Notes under the pieces: generated by a model
The model's input: the letters and a program-made list of their open reading frames with translations, nothing else
What the model was told of the DNA's origin: nothing
Database searches by the model: none
Position numbers and translations under genes: made by a program
Assembly (NCBI RefSeq): GCF_000263855.1
Contig: NZ_AJWX01000018.1
Span: 62,001-126,000, forward strand
Direction: 5' to 3'
Length of the DNA: 64,000 bases
Origin: Pseudomonas sp. M47T1
Lineage (GTDB): Bacteria; Pseudomonadota; Gammaproteobacteria; Pseudomonadales; Pseudomonadaceae
Shown here: piece after piece, positions 1-8,851 of the stretch
Numbering within the stretch: position 1 is the first letter of the stretch
Layout: each line of letters begins with the position of its first letter

Positions 1-1
1 A

Positions 2-2992
2 GCCGCGGGCATCTCCAAGTACAAGGAGCGCCGCCGCGAGACCGAGAACCGCATCCGCCGTACCCACGAGAACCTGGAGCGCCTGACCGACCTGCGCGAA
101 GAACTGGAGCGCCAGCTTGAGCGCCTGCACCGCCAGGCCCAGGCCGCCGAGAAATATCAGGAGTACAAGGCCGAGGAGCGCCAGCTCAAGGCGCAGCTGT
201 CGGCCCTGCGCTGGCAGGCTCTGAACGAACAGGTGGCCCAGCGTGAGGCGGTGATAGGCACCCAGGAAGTCAGCTTCGAGGCCCTGGTGGCCGAGCAGCG
301 CAATGCCGACGCGGCCATCGAGCGCCTGCGCGATGGTCATCACGACCTGTCAGAGCGCTTCAACCTGGTGCAGGGGCGCTTTTATTCGGTGGGCGGCGAC
401 ATTGCCCGGGTCGAGCAGAACATCCAGCACGGCCAGCAACGCCTGCGCCAGTTGCAGGACGACCTGAGGGAAGCCGAGCGTTCGCGCCAGGAAACCGAAT
501 CGCATCTGGGCCACGACCGCACCTTGCTGGCCACCCTGGGCGAAGAGCTGGAGATGCTCGCCCCCGAGCAAGAAATGACCAGCGCCGCCGCCGAAGAGGC
601 CGCCGCCGCCCTGGAAGAATCTGAAAGCACCATGCATGGCTGGCAGGAACAGTGGGATGCGTTCAACACCCGCTCCGCCGAGCCGCGCCGCCTGGCCGAG
701 GTGCAGCAGTCGCGCATCCAGCAACTGGACCAGTCCATGGAACGCCTGGGCGAGCGCCAGCGCCGCCTGAGCGAAGAGCGCGCGCAACTGGCCGCCGACC
801 CGGAAGATGCGGCCATCCTCGAGCTGGGCGAGCAGTTGGCCGCCAGCGACCTGCTGATCGAGGAACTGCAGGACAGTGAAATGCAGCAGGTCGAGCGCCT
901 GGATCAGGTGCGCGAACAGTTGCTGCAGGCCACCCGCGAACAACAGCAGGCCCAGGGCGAGCTGCAGCGCCTAAATGGCCGCCTGGCGTCCCTGGAAGCC
1001 TTGCAACAGGCGGCGCTGGACCCCGGCACCGGCACCGCCCAATGGCTGCGCGACCAGCACCTGGACCAGCGCCCGCGCTTGGCCGAAGGCATGCGCGTGC
1101 AACCCGGCTGGGAACTGGCCGTGGAAACGGTGCTGGGCGCCGACCTGCAAGCGGTGCTGGTCGACGATTTCGATGGCCTGGCCCTGGACGATTTCGAACA
1201 GGGTGACCTGCGCCTGCTTAGCGCCGCTGGCGCCAGCCCGAGCCTGGCCGGCAGCCTGCTGGACAAGGTCGACAGCCGTGTCGACCTGAGTCCCTGGTTG
1301 GGCCAGGTGCGGCCGGTGGAAACCCTTGAGGCCGCGTTGGCTGGCCGTGCGCAGTTGCAGCCGGGCCAAAGCCTGATCAGCCGCGACGGCTACTGGGTAG
1401 GCCGGCATTTCCTGCGCGTCAGCCGTGCCAGCGACGCCCAGGGCAGTGTTCTGGCCCGTGGTCAGGAGCTGGAAAACCTGGGCCTTGAACGCGACGAGCG
1501 CGAAGCCGCCCTGGCCATGCTGGAAGAGCGCCTGCAACACTTGCGCGAACAACAGGTCATGCAGGAAGAGTCCCGCGAACAGGTACGCCGGCAGCTGGCC
1601 GACGAAGCCCGCCAGCAGGGCGAACTCAAGGCGCAACTGTCCGCCGGCCGGGCCAAGGCCGAGCAACTGGCGTTGCGCCGTCGCCGTCTGGACGAGGAGC
1701 TTGCCGAGCTGGCCGAGCAACGCACCCAGGAAAGCGAAGAGCTGGGTGTGTCGCGCCTGCAATTGCAGGACGCCCTGGACGCCATGGCCCAGGACACCGA
1801 ACAGCGCGAACGGTTGATGGCCCAGCGCGACAGCCTGCGCGAGCGCCTCGACCAGGTGCGCCAGGACGCCCGCCAGCACAAAGACCATGCCCATCAATTA
1901 GCGGTGCGCCTGGGCTCGCTGCGCGCCCAGCACGATTCCACCCGCCAGGCGCTGGAGCGCCTGGAAATGCAGGCCGAGCGCCTGAGCGAAAAACGCGAGC
2001 AGCTGTCGCTGAACCTGGAGGAGGGCGAGGCACCGCTGGAAGAACTGCGCCTCAAACTCGAAGAGCTGCTGGAACGGCGCATGGCGGTGGACGAAGAGAT
2101 GCGCCAGGCCAAGGCCGCCCTGGAAGACGCCGACGCCGAACTGCGCGACGCCGAAAAGCGCCGCAGCCAGGCTGAACAGCAATCGCAGCTGATTCGCGGC
2201 CAGTTGGAGCAGCACCGTATGGAATGGCAGGGCCTGAGCGTTAAGCGCACGGCCCTGCAGGAACAACTGCACGAGGATGGCTACGACCTGCAAGGCGTTA
2301 TCGCCACCCTCGACGCCCTGGCTAACGAGAAGGAGGCCGAGGAAGAGTTGGAGCGCATCAACGGCCGCATCCAACGCCTGGGCGCCATCAACCTGGCGGC
2401 CATCGACGAGTATCAGCAGCAGTCCGAGCGCAAACGCTACCTGGATGCGCAAAACGACGACCTGGTCGAAGCCCTGGACACCCTGGAGAACGTGATTCGC
2501 AAGATCGACAAGGAAACCCGCAACCGCTTCAAAGATACCTTTGATCAGATAAACGGTGGTTTGCAGGCCCTGTTCCCAAAAGTTTTCGGTGGCGGCAGCG
2601 CCTATTTGGAACTGACGGGCGAAGATCTACTCGATACAGGGGTGACAATCATGGCGCGCCCCCCGGGCAAGAAGAACAGCACCATTCATTTGCTCTCCGG
2701 TGGAGAGAAAGCCCTGACGGCCCTGGCCCTGGTTTTTTCCATCTTTCAACTGAACCCGGCGCCGTTCTGCATGCTCGACGAAGTTGACGCGCCGCTGGAT
2801 GACGCTAACGTAGGACGCTATGCCCGGTTGGTGAAGGAAATGTCCCAGACGGTGCAATTTATCTACATCACCCACAACAAGATTGCCATGGAAATGGCCG
2901 ATCAATTGATAGGCGTGACCATGCATGAGCCCGGTTGCTCGCGCCTGGTGGCGGTGGACGTGGAGGAGGCAATGGCGATGGTTGACGCCTGA
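2..2992 (+). CDS. smc: Chromosome segregation protein SMC (3' part; start lies outside the window)
   Basis: SMC is the ATPase of the condensin-like complex that organises and segregates the chromosome. The open frame runs from the window edge with no stop, so only about 996 C-terminal residues are present; the N-terminal head with Walker A is missing. Visible in order: a long charged coiled coil, a hinge at roughly bases 1030-1440, the returning coiled coil (rich in Glu, Arg, Gln, Leu), then the C-terminal head with the ABC signature LSGGEKALTALAL near 2695 and a Walker B/D-loop FCMLDEVDAPLDD near 2765. zipA follows on the same strand after a 206 bp gap. The last ~450 bases look less GC-rich than the coiled-coil part. 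Family identity is secure from the signature motifs and architecture. Confidence 0.96.
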   Translation, partial: AAGISKYKERRRETENRIRRTHENLERLTDLREELERQLERLHRQAQAAEKYQEYKAEERQLKAQLSALRWQALNEQVAQREAVIGTQEVSFEALVAEQRNADAAIERLRDGHHDLSERFNLVQGRFYSVGGDIARVEQNIQHGQQRLRQLQDDLREAERSRQETESHLGHDRTLLATLGEELEMLAPEQEMTSAAAEEAAAALEESESTMHGWQEQWDAFNTRSAEPRRLAEVQQSRIQQLDQSMERLGERQRRLSEERAQLAADPEDAAILELGEQLAASDLLIEELQDSEMQQVERLDQVREQLLQATREQQQAQGELQRLNGRLASLEALQQAALDPGTGTAQWLRDQHLDQRPRLAEGMRVQPGWELAVETVLGADLQAVLVDDFDGLALDDFEQGDLRLLSAAGASPSLAGSLLDKVDSRVDLSPWLGQVRPVETLEAALAGRAQLQPGQSLISRDGYWVGRHFLRVSRASDAQGSVLARGQELENLGLERDEREAALAMLEERLQHLREQQVMQEESREQVRRQLADEARQQGELKAQLSAGRAKAEQLALRRRRLDEELAELAEQRTQESEELGVSRLQLQDALDAMAQDTEQRERLMAQRDSLRERLDQVRQDARQHKDHAHQLAVRLGSLRAQHDSTRQALERLEMQAERLSEKREQLSLNLEEGEAPLEELRLKLEELLERRMAVDEEMRQAKAALEDADAELRDAEKRRSQAEQQSQLIRGQLEQHRMEWQGLSVKRTALQEQLHEDGYDLQGVIATLDALANEKEAEEELERINGRIQRLGAINLAAIDEYQQQSERKRYLDAQNDDLVEALDTLENVIRKIDKETRNRFKDTFDQINGGLQALFPKVFGGGSAYLELTGEDLLDTGVTIMARPPGKKNSTIHLLSGGEKALTALALVFSIFQLNPAPFCMLDEVDAPLDDANVGRYARLVKEMSQTVQFIYITHNKIAMEMADQLIGVTMHEPGCSRLVAVDVEEAMAMVDA

Positions 2993-3198
2993 AGCACAAG
3001 CGAATTTGGACCGCTTGCACTTAATTGGCGTATCTGCTGCGACAGACGGTGTAAAGTTATCTTTGGTCGTGCTAGTTTATTGGACATATTTTCGTACGCG
3101 TGGGGAAAACGCCTGTCAGAACATAGAGTTGGCGCCACGTTTTAAAGAGGGTTCAAGCCCTTTATTTTTCAGCATTTTTCATAGAGGCACAGGATTAA

Positions 3199-4089
3199 AT
3201 GGAAATCGGTCTGCGCGAGTGGCTGATCGTCATCGGCGTTATTGTGATCGCCGGTATTCTCTTCGATGGCTGGCGCCGCATGCGCGGCGGCAAGGGCAAA
3301 TTGAAATTCAGGCTCGACCGCAGTTTCTCCAACCTGCCGGACGAAGAGCACAGCGCTGAAGTGCTGGGCCCGTCGCGGGTGCTGGAAGACCAGAAGGAGC
3401 CGTCGCTGGACGAGCATGACCTGCCGTCCATGAGCGCCCCTGCGCGCGAGCCGGTGGCCAAGCGCAACAAGAAACAGGAACGCGAACGTGAGCGCGAGCG
3501 TGCCGTGGCCGAATCCACCCAGGGCGACCTGGCGCTGGAGCCTGAGCAGCCAAGCCTGTTCAGCGCTCGCGACCGCGATGAGGATTTCCCGGACGACAAG
3601 GCCCCTGCCTTCACTGCGGCCGGTACCGCGCCGGCCGAGGTGCGTGACGTGCCGCAAGCCGAAGAGGTGCTGGTGATCAGCGTGATTTCCCGTTCCGAAG
3701 GCGGCTTCAAGGGCCCGGCCCTGTTGCAGAACATCCTGGAAAGCGGCCTGCGCTTCGGTGAGATGGACATTTTCCATCGCCACGAAAGCATGGCCGGCAA
3801 CGGCGAAGTGCTGTTCTCCATGGCCAACGCCGTGAAGCCGGGCATCTTCGACCTGGACGACATCGACCACTTCAGCACCCGCGCCGTGAGCTTCTTCCTC
3901 GGCCTGCCAGGCCCGCGCCACCCCAAGCAGGCTTTCGACGTCATGGTCGCCGCCGCCCGCAAGCTGGCCCACGAACTGGATGGCGAATTGAAGGATGACC
4001 AGCGCAGCGTGCTGACCGCCCAGACCATCGAACACTACCGCCAGCGTATTGTCGAATTTGAACGTCGGGCGTTGACGCAGAAGCGTTGA
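3199..4089 (+). CDS. zipA: Cell division protein ZipA
   Basis: ZipA anchors FtsZ to the inner membrane during Z-ring assembly. The 296-residue product has the family layout: a very short periplasmic N terminus, one membrane helix at about residues 7-24 (LIVIGVIVIAGILF), a basic stretch, a Pro/charged variable linker with an Arg/Glu-rich run near residues 90-105, and a C-terminal globular FtsZ-binding domain from about residue 155. AGGA lies a few bases before the ATG, supporting the start. It sits between smc and ligA, the usual Pseudomonas order. The gene is followed by a REPIN and a terminator-like hairpin. Length and layout are normal. Confidence 0.95.
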   Translation: MEIGLREWLIVIGVIVIAGILFDGWRRMRGGKGKLKFRLDRSFSNLPDEEHSAEVLGPSRVLEDQKEPSLDEHDLPSMSAPAREPVAKRNKKQERERERERAVAESTQGDLALEPEQPSLFSARDRDEDFPDDKAPAFTAAGTAPAEVRDVPQAEEVLVISVISRSEGGFKGPALLQNILESGLRFGEMDIFHRHESMAGNGEVLFSMANAVKPGIFDLDDIDHFSTRAVSFFLGLPGPRHPKQAFDVMVAAARKLAHELDGELKDDQRSVLTAQTIEHYRQRIVEFERRALTQKR

Positions 4090-4105
4090 AATCGGTGGTG
4101 CGCCG

Positions 4106-4183
4106 TTCGCGGGCAGAGCCCGCTCCCACAAAGGCACCAGTATGCATGCTGTTGATTTTGTGGGAGCGGGCTCTGCCCGCGAA
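4106..4183. repeat. REPIN: two inverted REP sequences
   Basis: Two ~25 bp copies of the P. putida-type REP core (GTGGGAGCGGGCTCTGCCCGCGAA and its complement) face each other, at 4106-4130 and 4158-4183. Each copy is itself palindromic. It lies in the zipA-ligA gap. Confidence 0.85.
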
Positions 4184-4216
4184 GCAGCCACCCCAAAACC
4201 ATCGCCGAACACCTGA

Positions 4217-4239
4217 AGAGCAGCCCCGGCTGCTCTTTT
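4217..4239 (+). terminator. Intrinsic terminator-like hairpin between zipA and ligA
   Basis: An 8 bp perfect stem (AGAGCAGC / GCTGCTCT) with a 4-base loop CCCG is followed by TTTT. It ends only 22 bases before the ligA ATG, which leaves no room for a promoter after it. Confidence 0.65.
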
Positions 4240-4261
4240 GCTTTATACGAGAACACAGCAC

Positions 4262-6622
4262 ATGACCGCCGCCAACACCCGGATCCTCGAACTGCGCGCC
4301 GAACTGGACCTGCACAACTACCGCTACCACGTGCTCGACGAGCCGAGCATTCCGGATGCCGAATATGACCGCCTGTTCCGTGAGCTCAAGGCCCTGGAAG
4401 CCGAGCACCCTGAGCTGGTGACAGCCGACTCGCCCACCCAGCGTGTGGGCAATGCCGCGCTGACCGCGTTCAGCCAGGTGCGCCACGAGGTGCCCATGCT
4501 CAGCCTGGGCAACGCCTTTGAAGAAACCGACATGCGCGAGTTCGACCGCCGTGTCACCGAGGGTCTGGACCTGCCGGTGGGTGACTTGTTTGGCGGCGGC
4601 GCGGCCGTGGAGTACAGCTGCGAACCCAAGCTCGACGGCCTGGCCGTGAGCCTGCTGTATCAGGATGGCCTGCTGGTGCGCGGTGCTACCCGTGGCGACG
4701 GCACCACCGGTGAAGACATCAGCGTCAATGTGCGCACCATCCGCAACGTGCCGCTCAAGCTGCAGGGCGAAGGCTGGCCGGCCACCCTTGAGGTGCGCGG
4801 CGAAGTGTTCATGTCCAAGGCCGGTTTCGAGCGCCTCAACGAGGCGCAGATGCAGGTGGGCGGCAAGACCTTTGCCAACCCGCGCAACGCCGCGGCCGGC
4901 AGCCTGCGCCAGCTGGACTCGAAAATTACCGCCAGCCGCCCGCTGGAATTCTGCTGCTACGGCCTGGGCCAGGTTTCGGAAAACATCGCCGACACCCACA
5001 TCGGCAACCTGGAAAGGCTCAAGACCTGGGGCATGCCCATCAGCCGTGAGCTGAAGCTGGCCAAAGGCATCGACGAATGCCTGGACTACTACCGCGACAT
5101 CGGCGAGCGCCGCAATGCGCTCACCTACGAAATCGACGGCGTGGTGTTCAAGGTCAACAGCCTGGCCAGCCAACGCGAGCTGGGCTTCCGCGCCCGCGAA
5201 CCGCGTTGGGCCATCGCGCACAAATTCCCGGCCATGGAAGAGCTGACCGAGCTGTTGGATGTTGAATTCCAGGTGGGCCGTACCGGCGCCGTCACCCCGG
5301 TGGCGCGCCTGAAGCCGGTGAAGGTGGCCGGCGTCATGGTGGCGAATGCTACGCTGCACAATATGGGCGAGATTGCGCGCCTTGGCGTAAAAATCGGCGA
5401 CACGGTAGTGATTCGTCGTGCAGGCGATGTTATTCCCCAAGTGATGCAGGTAGTGGAAGAGAGGCGGCCGGACGGGGCTAAATCCATCGAGATTCCCACT
5501 GCTTGTCCTGTATGTGGCTCTCCCGTTGAGCCGACGAAACTGGTAAAGCGTACGAAGCAGCAGGTCATCATCACGGATGGCTCTGTTTACCGCTGTACCG
5601 GTCGCCTTGCCTGCGGCGCTCAACTGAAACAAGCCATTACTCATTTCGTCTCGCGTCGGGCAATGGATATCGACGGTTTAGGTGAGAAAATCGTCGAGCA
5701 GTTGGTTGATCAGGGGTTGGTATCTTCCCCCGCAGACCTTTATCGCCTGAAAGAAGAACAACTGTCCGAGCTTGAGGGGTTCGCGGAACTGTCGAGCAAA
5801 AACCTCATTGCTTCCATTGCAGCCAGTAAGCGGCCTCCCATGGCGCGTTTTATCTTCGCGCTGGGCATTCCGGACGTAGGAGAGGAAACCGCCAAGGTGT
5901 TGGCGAGGTCGCTGGGAAACCTTGAAAGGATTGCCAGGGCTTTACCTGATGTGCTGGTCTACCTGCCTGACATCGGCCTTGAAGTCGCCTATGAAATTCA
6001 CGATTTCTTTGAAGATGAGCACAACCAGTCTGTGATCAAGCGTTTGGCCAGTCCAGAGGGTGTGGATTTGGACCAGTCTGCAGAGGTGCATGCAGAGTTT
6101 TCTGGCGCGGTCTCCTTTAGTGATTTCATCTTCAGACTGAATATCTTCGCGCTAGGCAAGGTTGGGGCTGACAAGCTGGCTGCTCGTTTTGGCACGCTCG
6201 AAGGGTTGATCAATGCCGACTGGCTGGACATGAAGCAGACCCTTCCTGACAAGGCGGCGAATAACGTGAGGGAGTTCTTCAGTCAGTCTGAAAACGTCGA
6301 GCGATCACGCGCCGTTGAAAAGCAGCTCACAGAATTCGGCATGCACTGGGCCAGCGAAAAGAAAGTCATCGAAGGCCTGCCCCTGACCGGCCAGACCTGG
6401 GTGCTCACCGGCAGCCTGGAACGCATGAGCCGCGACGTGGGCAAGGAAAAGCTGGAAAACCTGGGCGCCAAGGTGGCCGGCTCGGTGTCGGCCAAGACCC
6501 ACTGCGTGGTCGCCGGCCCCGGTGCTGGCTCCAAGCTGGCCAAGGCCAACGAGCTGAACATCAAGGTGCTGGACGAAGACGCCTTCGTCTCATTCCTTGA
6601 AGGTCACGGCATCAGCGTCTAG
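4262..6622 (+). CDS. ligA: NAD-dependent DNA ligase LigA
   Basis: LigA seals nicks with 3'-OH and 5'-phosphate ends during replication and repair, using NAD+. The 786-residue product shows the adenylation domain with the KxDG active-site lysine at residue 123 (EPKLDG), the OB domain, a four-cysteine zinc site (CPVCGSP ... YRCTGRLACG), HhH repeats (LGIPDVGEETAKVLARSLG) and a C-terminal BRCT domain. The ATG at 4262 matches the family N terminus (MTAANTRILELRAEL); an upstream TTG at 4238 would sit inside the terminator hairpin. Odd: bases ~5340-6330 have visibly lower GC and different codon choice from both flanks (hand counts of single 60-base lines: about 50-55% inside, 73% in one line before it), suggesting replacement of the middle by recombination. 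All key residues are intact. Confidence 0.96.
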   Translation: MTAANTRILELRAELDLHNYRYHVLDEPSIPDAEYDRLFRELKALEAEHPELVTADSPTQRVGNAALTAFSQVRHEVPMLSLGNAFEETDMREFDRRVTEGLDLPVGDLFGGGAAVEYSCEPKLDGLAVSLLYQDGLLVRGATRGDGTTGEDISVNVRTIRNVPLKLQGEGWPATLEVRGEVFMSKAGFERLNEAQMQVGGKTFANPRNAAAGSLRQLDSKITASRPLEFCCYGLGQVSENIADTHIGNLERLKTWGMPISRELKLAKGIDECLDYYRDIGERRNALTYEIDGVVFKVNSLASQRELGFRAREPRWAIAHKFPAMEELTELLDVEFQVGRTGAVTPVARLKPVKVAGVMVANATLHNMGEIARLGVKIGDTVVIRRAGDVIPQVMQVVEERRPDGAKSIEIPTACPVCGSPVEPTKLVKRTKQQVIITDGSVYRCTGRLACGAQLKQAITHFVSRRAMDIDGLGEKIVEQLVDQGLVSSPADLYRLKEEQLSELEGFAELSSKNLIASIAASKRPPMARFIFALGIPDVGEETAKVLARSLGNLERIARALPDVLVYLPDIGLEVAYEIHDFFEDEHNQSVIKRLASPEGVDLDQSAEVHAEFSGAVSFSDFIFRLNIFALGKVGADKLAARFGTLEGLINADWLDMKQTLPDKAANNVREFFSQSENVERSRAVEKQLTEFGMHWASEKKVIEGLPLTGQTWVLTGSLERMSRDVGKEKLENLGAKVAGSVSAKTHCVVAGPGAGSKLAKANELNIKVLDEDAFVSFLEGHGISV

Positions 6623-6646
6623 CTGGGCGGCAGGCCCGCGCGATTC

Positions 6647-6678
6647 TGTAGCAGCGGCGCAAGCCGCGTTACAGGCGA
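6647..6678. repeat. Short palindromic repeat after ligA
   Basis: CTGTAGCAGCGGCGCAAGCC followed by GCGTTACAG forms an imperfect hairpin of a second REP-like type, unlike the GTGGGAGC class used elsewhere in the window. Confidence 0.45.
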
Positions 6679-6751
6679 CGCCGATTCCATAGGCCTGAAC
6701 GATGGCCGCCCGGCGCACTCATAAGGAAATGCCAAAACGCCAGGGGGCCGC

Positions 6752-8815
6752 ATGTCAAAGCCGGACAAGGACACCATTCAATGGCTCGTGGACCAGTCCA
6801 TGCTCCACGCCGCCAAGCAACGCGCCATCACCTATGCCGGCCAGGCCAGGCTGTGGCAACGGCCGTTCGCCGAAGCCCGCCCGCGGGACGCCTCGGCCAT
6901 CGCCTCGGTGTGGTTCACTGCCTACCCGGCTGCCATCATCACCCGTGACGGCGGCTCAGTGCTGCAAGCCCTGGGCGATGAAACCCTGTGGCACGCGCTG
7001 TCGGAAATCGGTATCCAGGGCATCCACAACGGCCCGTTGAAACTCTCCGGTGGCCTGCGCGGCCGCGAACGCACCCCCAGCGTCGACGGCAACTTCGACC
7101 GCATGAGCTTCGACATCGACCCGGCCCTGGGCACCGAAACCGAAATGCTCGGCCTGAGCCGCATCGCCGCCGCCCACAACGCCATCGTCATCGACGACGC
7201 CATCCCCTCGCACACCGGCAAGGGCGCCGACTTCCGCCTGGCCGAGCGCGCCCATGCCGACTACCCCGGCCTGTACCACATGGTCGAAATCAAGGAGGAA
7301 GACTGGCCGCTGCTGCCCGAGGTAGAGGAGGGGCGCGACGCGCGCAACCTGCCGCCGGAAACCGTCGACCTGCTCAAGGCCAAGCACTACATCGTCGGCC
7401 AGTTGCAGCGGGTGATCTTCTTCGAACCGGGCGTGAAGGAAACCGACTGGAGCGTCACCCCGGTGATCGTCGGTGTGGACGGCAAGGCGCGGCGCTGGGT
7501 GTACCTGCACTACTTCAAGGAAGGCCAGCCGTCGCTGAACTGGCTGGACCCCACCTTCGCCGCCCAGCAGATGATCATCGGCGACGCCCTGCACTCCATC
7601 GACGTGATGGGCGCGCGCATCCTGCGCCTGGACGCCAACGGCTTCCTTGGCGTGGAGCGTCGCGCCGAAGGCAACGCCTGGTCGGAGAGCCACCCGTTGT
7701 CGGTCAACGGCAACCAACTGCTGGCGGGCACCATCCGCAAGGCCGGCGGCTTCAGTTTCCAGGAACTGAACCTGACCATCGACGACATTGCCGCCATGTC
7801 CAAGGGTGGCGCCGACCTGTCCTACGACTTCATCACCCGCCCGGCCTACCAGCACGCGCTGCTGACCGGTAACACCGAATTCCTGCGCCTGATGCTGCGC
7901 CAGGTCCACCACTTCGGCATCGATCCGGCGTCGCTGATTCACGCCCTGCAGAATCATGACGAGCTGACCCTGGAACTGGTGCATTTCTGGACCCTGCACG
8001 CCCACGACACCTACCTGTACCAGGGCCAGACCTTCCCGGGCAACATTCTGCGCGAGCACATCCGCGAGGAGATGTACGAGCGCCTGGCCGGCGAGCATGC
8101 GCCCTATAACCTGAAGTTCGTGACCAACGGCGTGTCGTGCACCACCGCCAGTATCATCACCGCCGCCTTGGGCATTCGCGACCTGGGCACCATTACTGAA
8201 GAGGATGTGCGCACCATCCAGCACATCCACCTGTTGCTGGTCATGTATAACGCCATGCAACCCGGCGTGTTCGCGCTGTCGGGCTGGGACCTGGTGGGTG
8301 CCTTGCCGTTGCCCGCCGAGCAGGTGGCGCATCTGATGCAGGATGGCGACACCCGCTGGATACACCGTGGCGCCTACGACCTGGTGGACCTGGACCCGCA
8401 GGCCGAATTTTCCGCCGGCGGCATGCCGCGCCCTAAAACCCTATACGGCAGCCTGAGCAGCCAGTTGTTGCAGCCAGACTCGTTCGCCACGCAGCTGAAA
8501 AAGATTCTGGCCGTGCGCCGCGCCTACGATATTGCTGCCAGCCGCCAGATTCTCATCCCGGACGTGCAACACCCAGGGCTGCTGGTGCTGGTGCATGAAC
8601 TGCCAGCGGGGAAGGGCACGCAGATCACCGCGCTCAACTTCAGCGCCGACAGCCTGGTGGAAACCCTGCACCTGCCGGGCATAGCGCCGGGGCCGGTGGT
8701 GGACATCATCAATGAACGGGTGGAAGGCGACCTCACTGAAACGGGCGACTTCACCATCACCCTCGACCCGTACGAAGGCCTGGCGTTGCGAGTGGTCAGC
8801 AGTACACCGCTTTAA
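6752..8815 (+). CDS. GH13 family enzyme, trehalose-synthase-like
   Basis: A 687-residue GH13 (alpha-amylase clan) protein. The (beta/alpha)8 barrel motifs can be read: region I DDAIPSHTGKG, the nucleophile Asp294 in ILRLDANGF, the likely acid/base Glu338 in FSFQELNLTID, and the transition-state pair His402-Asp403 in LQNHDELTLE. The last motif is close to FLRNHDELTLE of trehalose synthases (TreS, maltose/trehalose isomerase), so an alpha-glucan or disaccharide isomerase/transglucosylase role is the best inference; substrate is not proven. It has a C-terminal beta domain typical of GH13 and no signal peptide, so it is probably cytoplasmic. CAGGGGG lies before the ATG. No other trehalose or glycogen genes are nearby; the next gene is a metallopeptidase 36 bp downstream, possibly co-transcribed. 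Confidence 0.75.
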   Translation: MSKPDKDTIQWLVDQSMLHAAKQRAITYAGQARLWQRPFAEARPRDASAIASVWFTAYPAAIITRDGGSVLQALGDETLWHALSEIGIQGIHNGPLKLSGGLRGRERTPSVDGNFDRMSFDIDPALGTETEMLGLSRIAAAHNAIVIDDAIPSHTGKGADFRLAERAHADYPGLYHMVEIKEEDWPLLPEVEEGRDARNLPPETVDLLKAKHYIVGQLQRVIFFEPGVKETDWSVTPVIVGVDGKARRWVYLHYFKEGQPSLNWLDPTFAAQQMIIGDALHSIDVMGARILRLDANGFLGVERRAEGNAWSESHPLSVNGNQLLAGTIRKAGGFSFQELNLTIDDIAAMSKGGADLSYDFITRPAYQHALLTGNTEFLRLMLRQVHHFGIDPASLIHALQNHDELTLELVHFWTLHAHDTYLYQGQTFPGNILREHIREEMYERLAGEHAPYNLKFVTNGVSCTTASIITAALGIRDLGTITEEDVRTIQHIHLLLVMYNAMQPGVFALSGWDLVGALPLPAEQVAHLMQDGDTRWIHRGAYDLVDLDPQAEFSAGGMPRPKTLYGSLSSQLLQPDSFATQLKKILAVRRAYDIAASRQILIPDVQHPGLLVLVHELPAGKGTQITALNFSADSLVETLHLPGIAPGPVVDIINERVEGDLTETGDFTITLDPYEGLALRVVSSTPL

Positions 8816-8851
8816 CGTCTACGCTGCCCCCGTCATCCCTGGAGTACGTGC

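Noticed and set aside
3941..5644. A 567-codon minus-strand frame across zipA and ligA
   Set aside because: It overlaps two certain genes and a REPIN and has no protein-like features.
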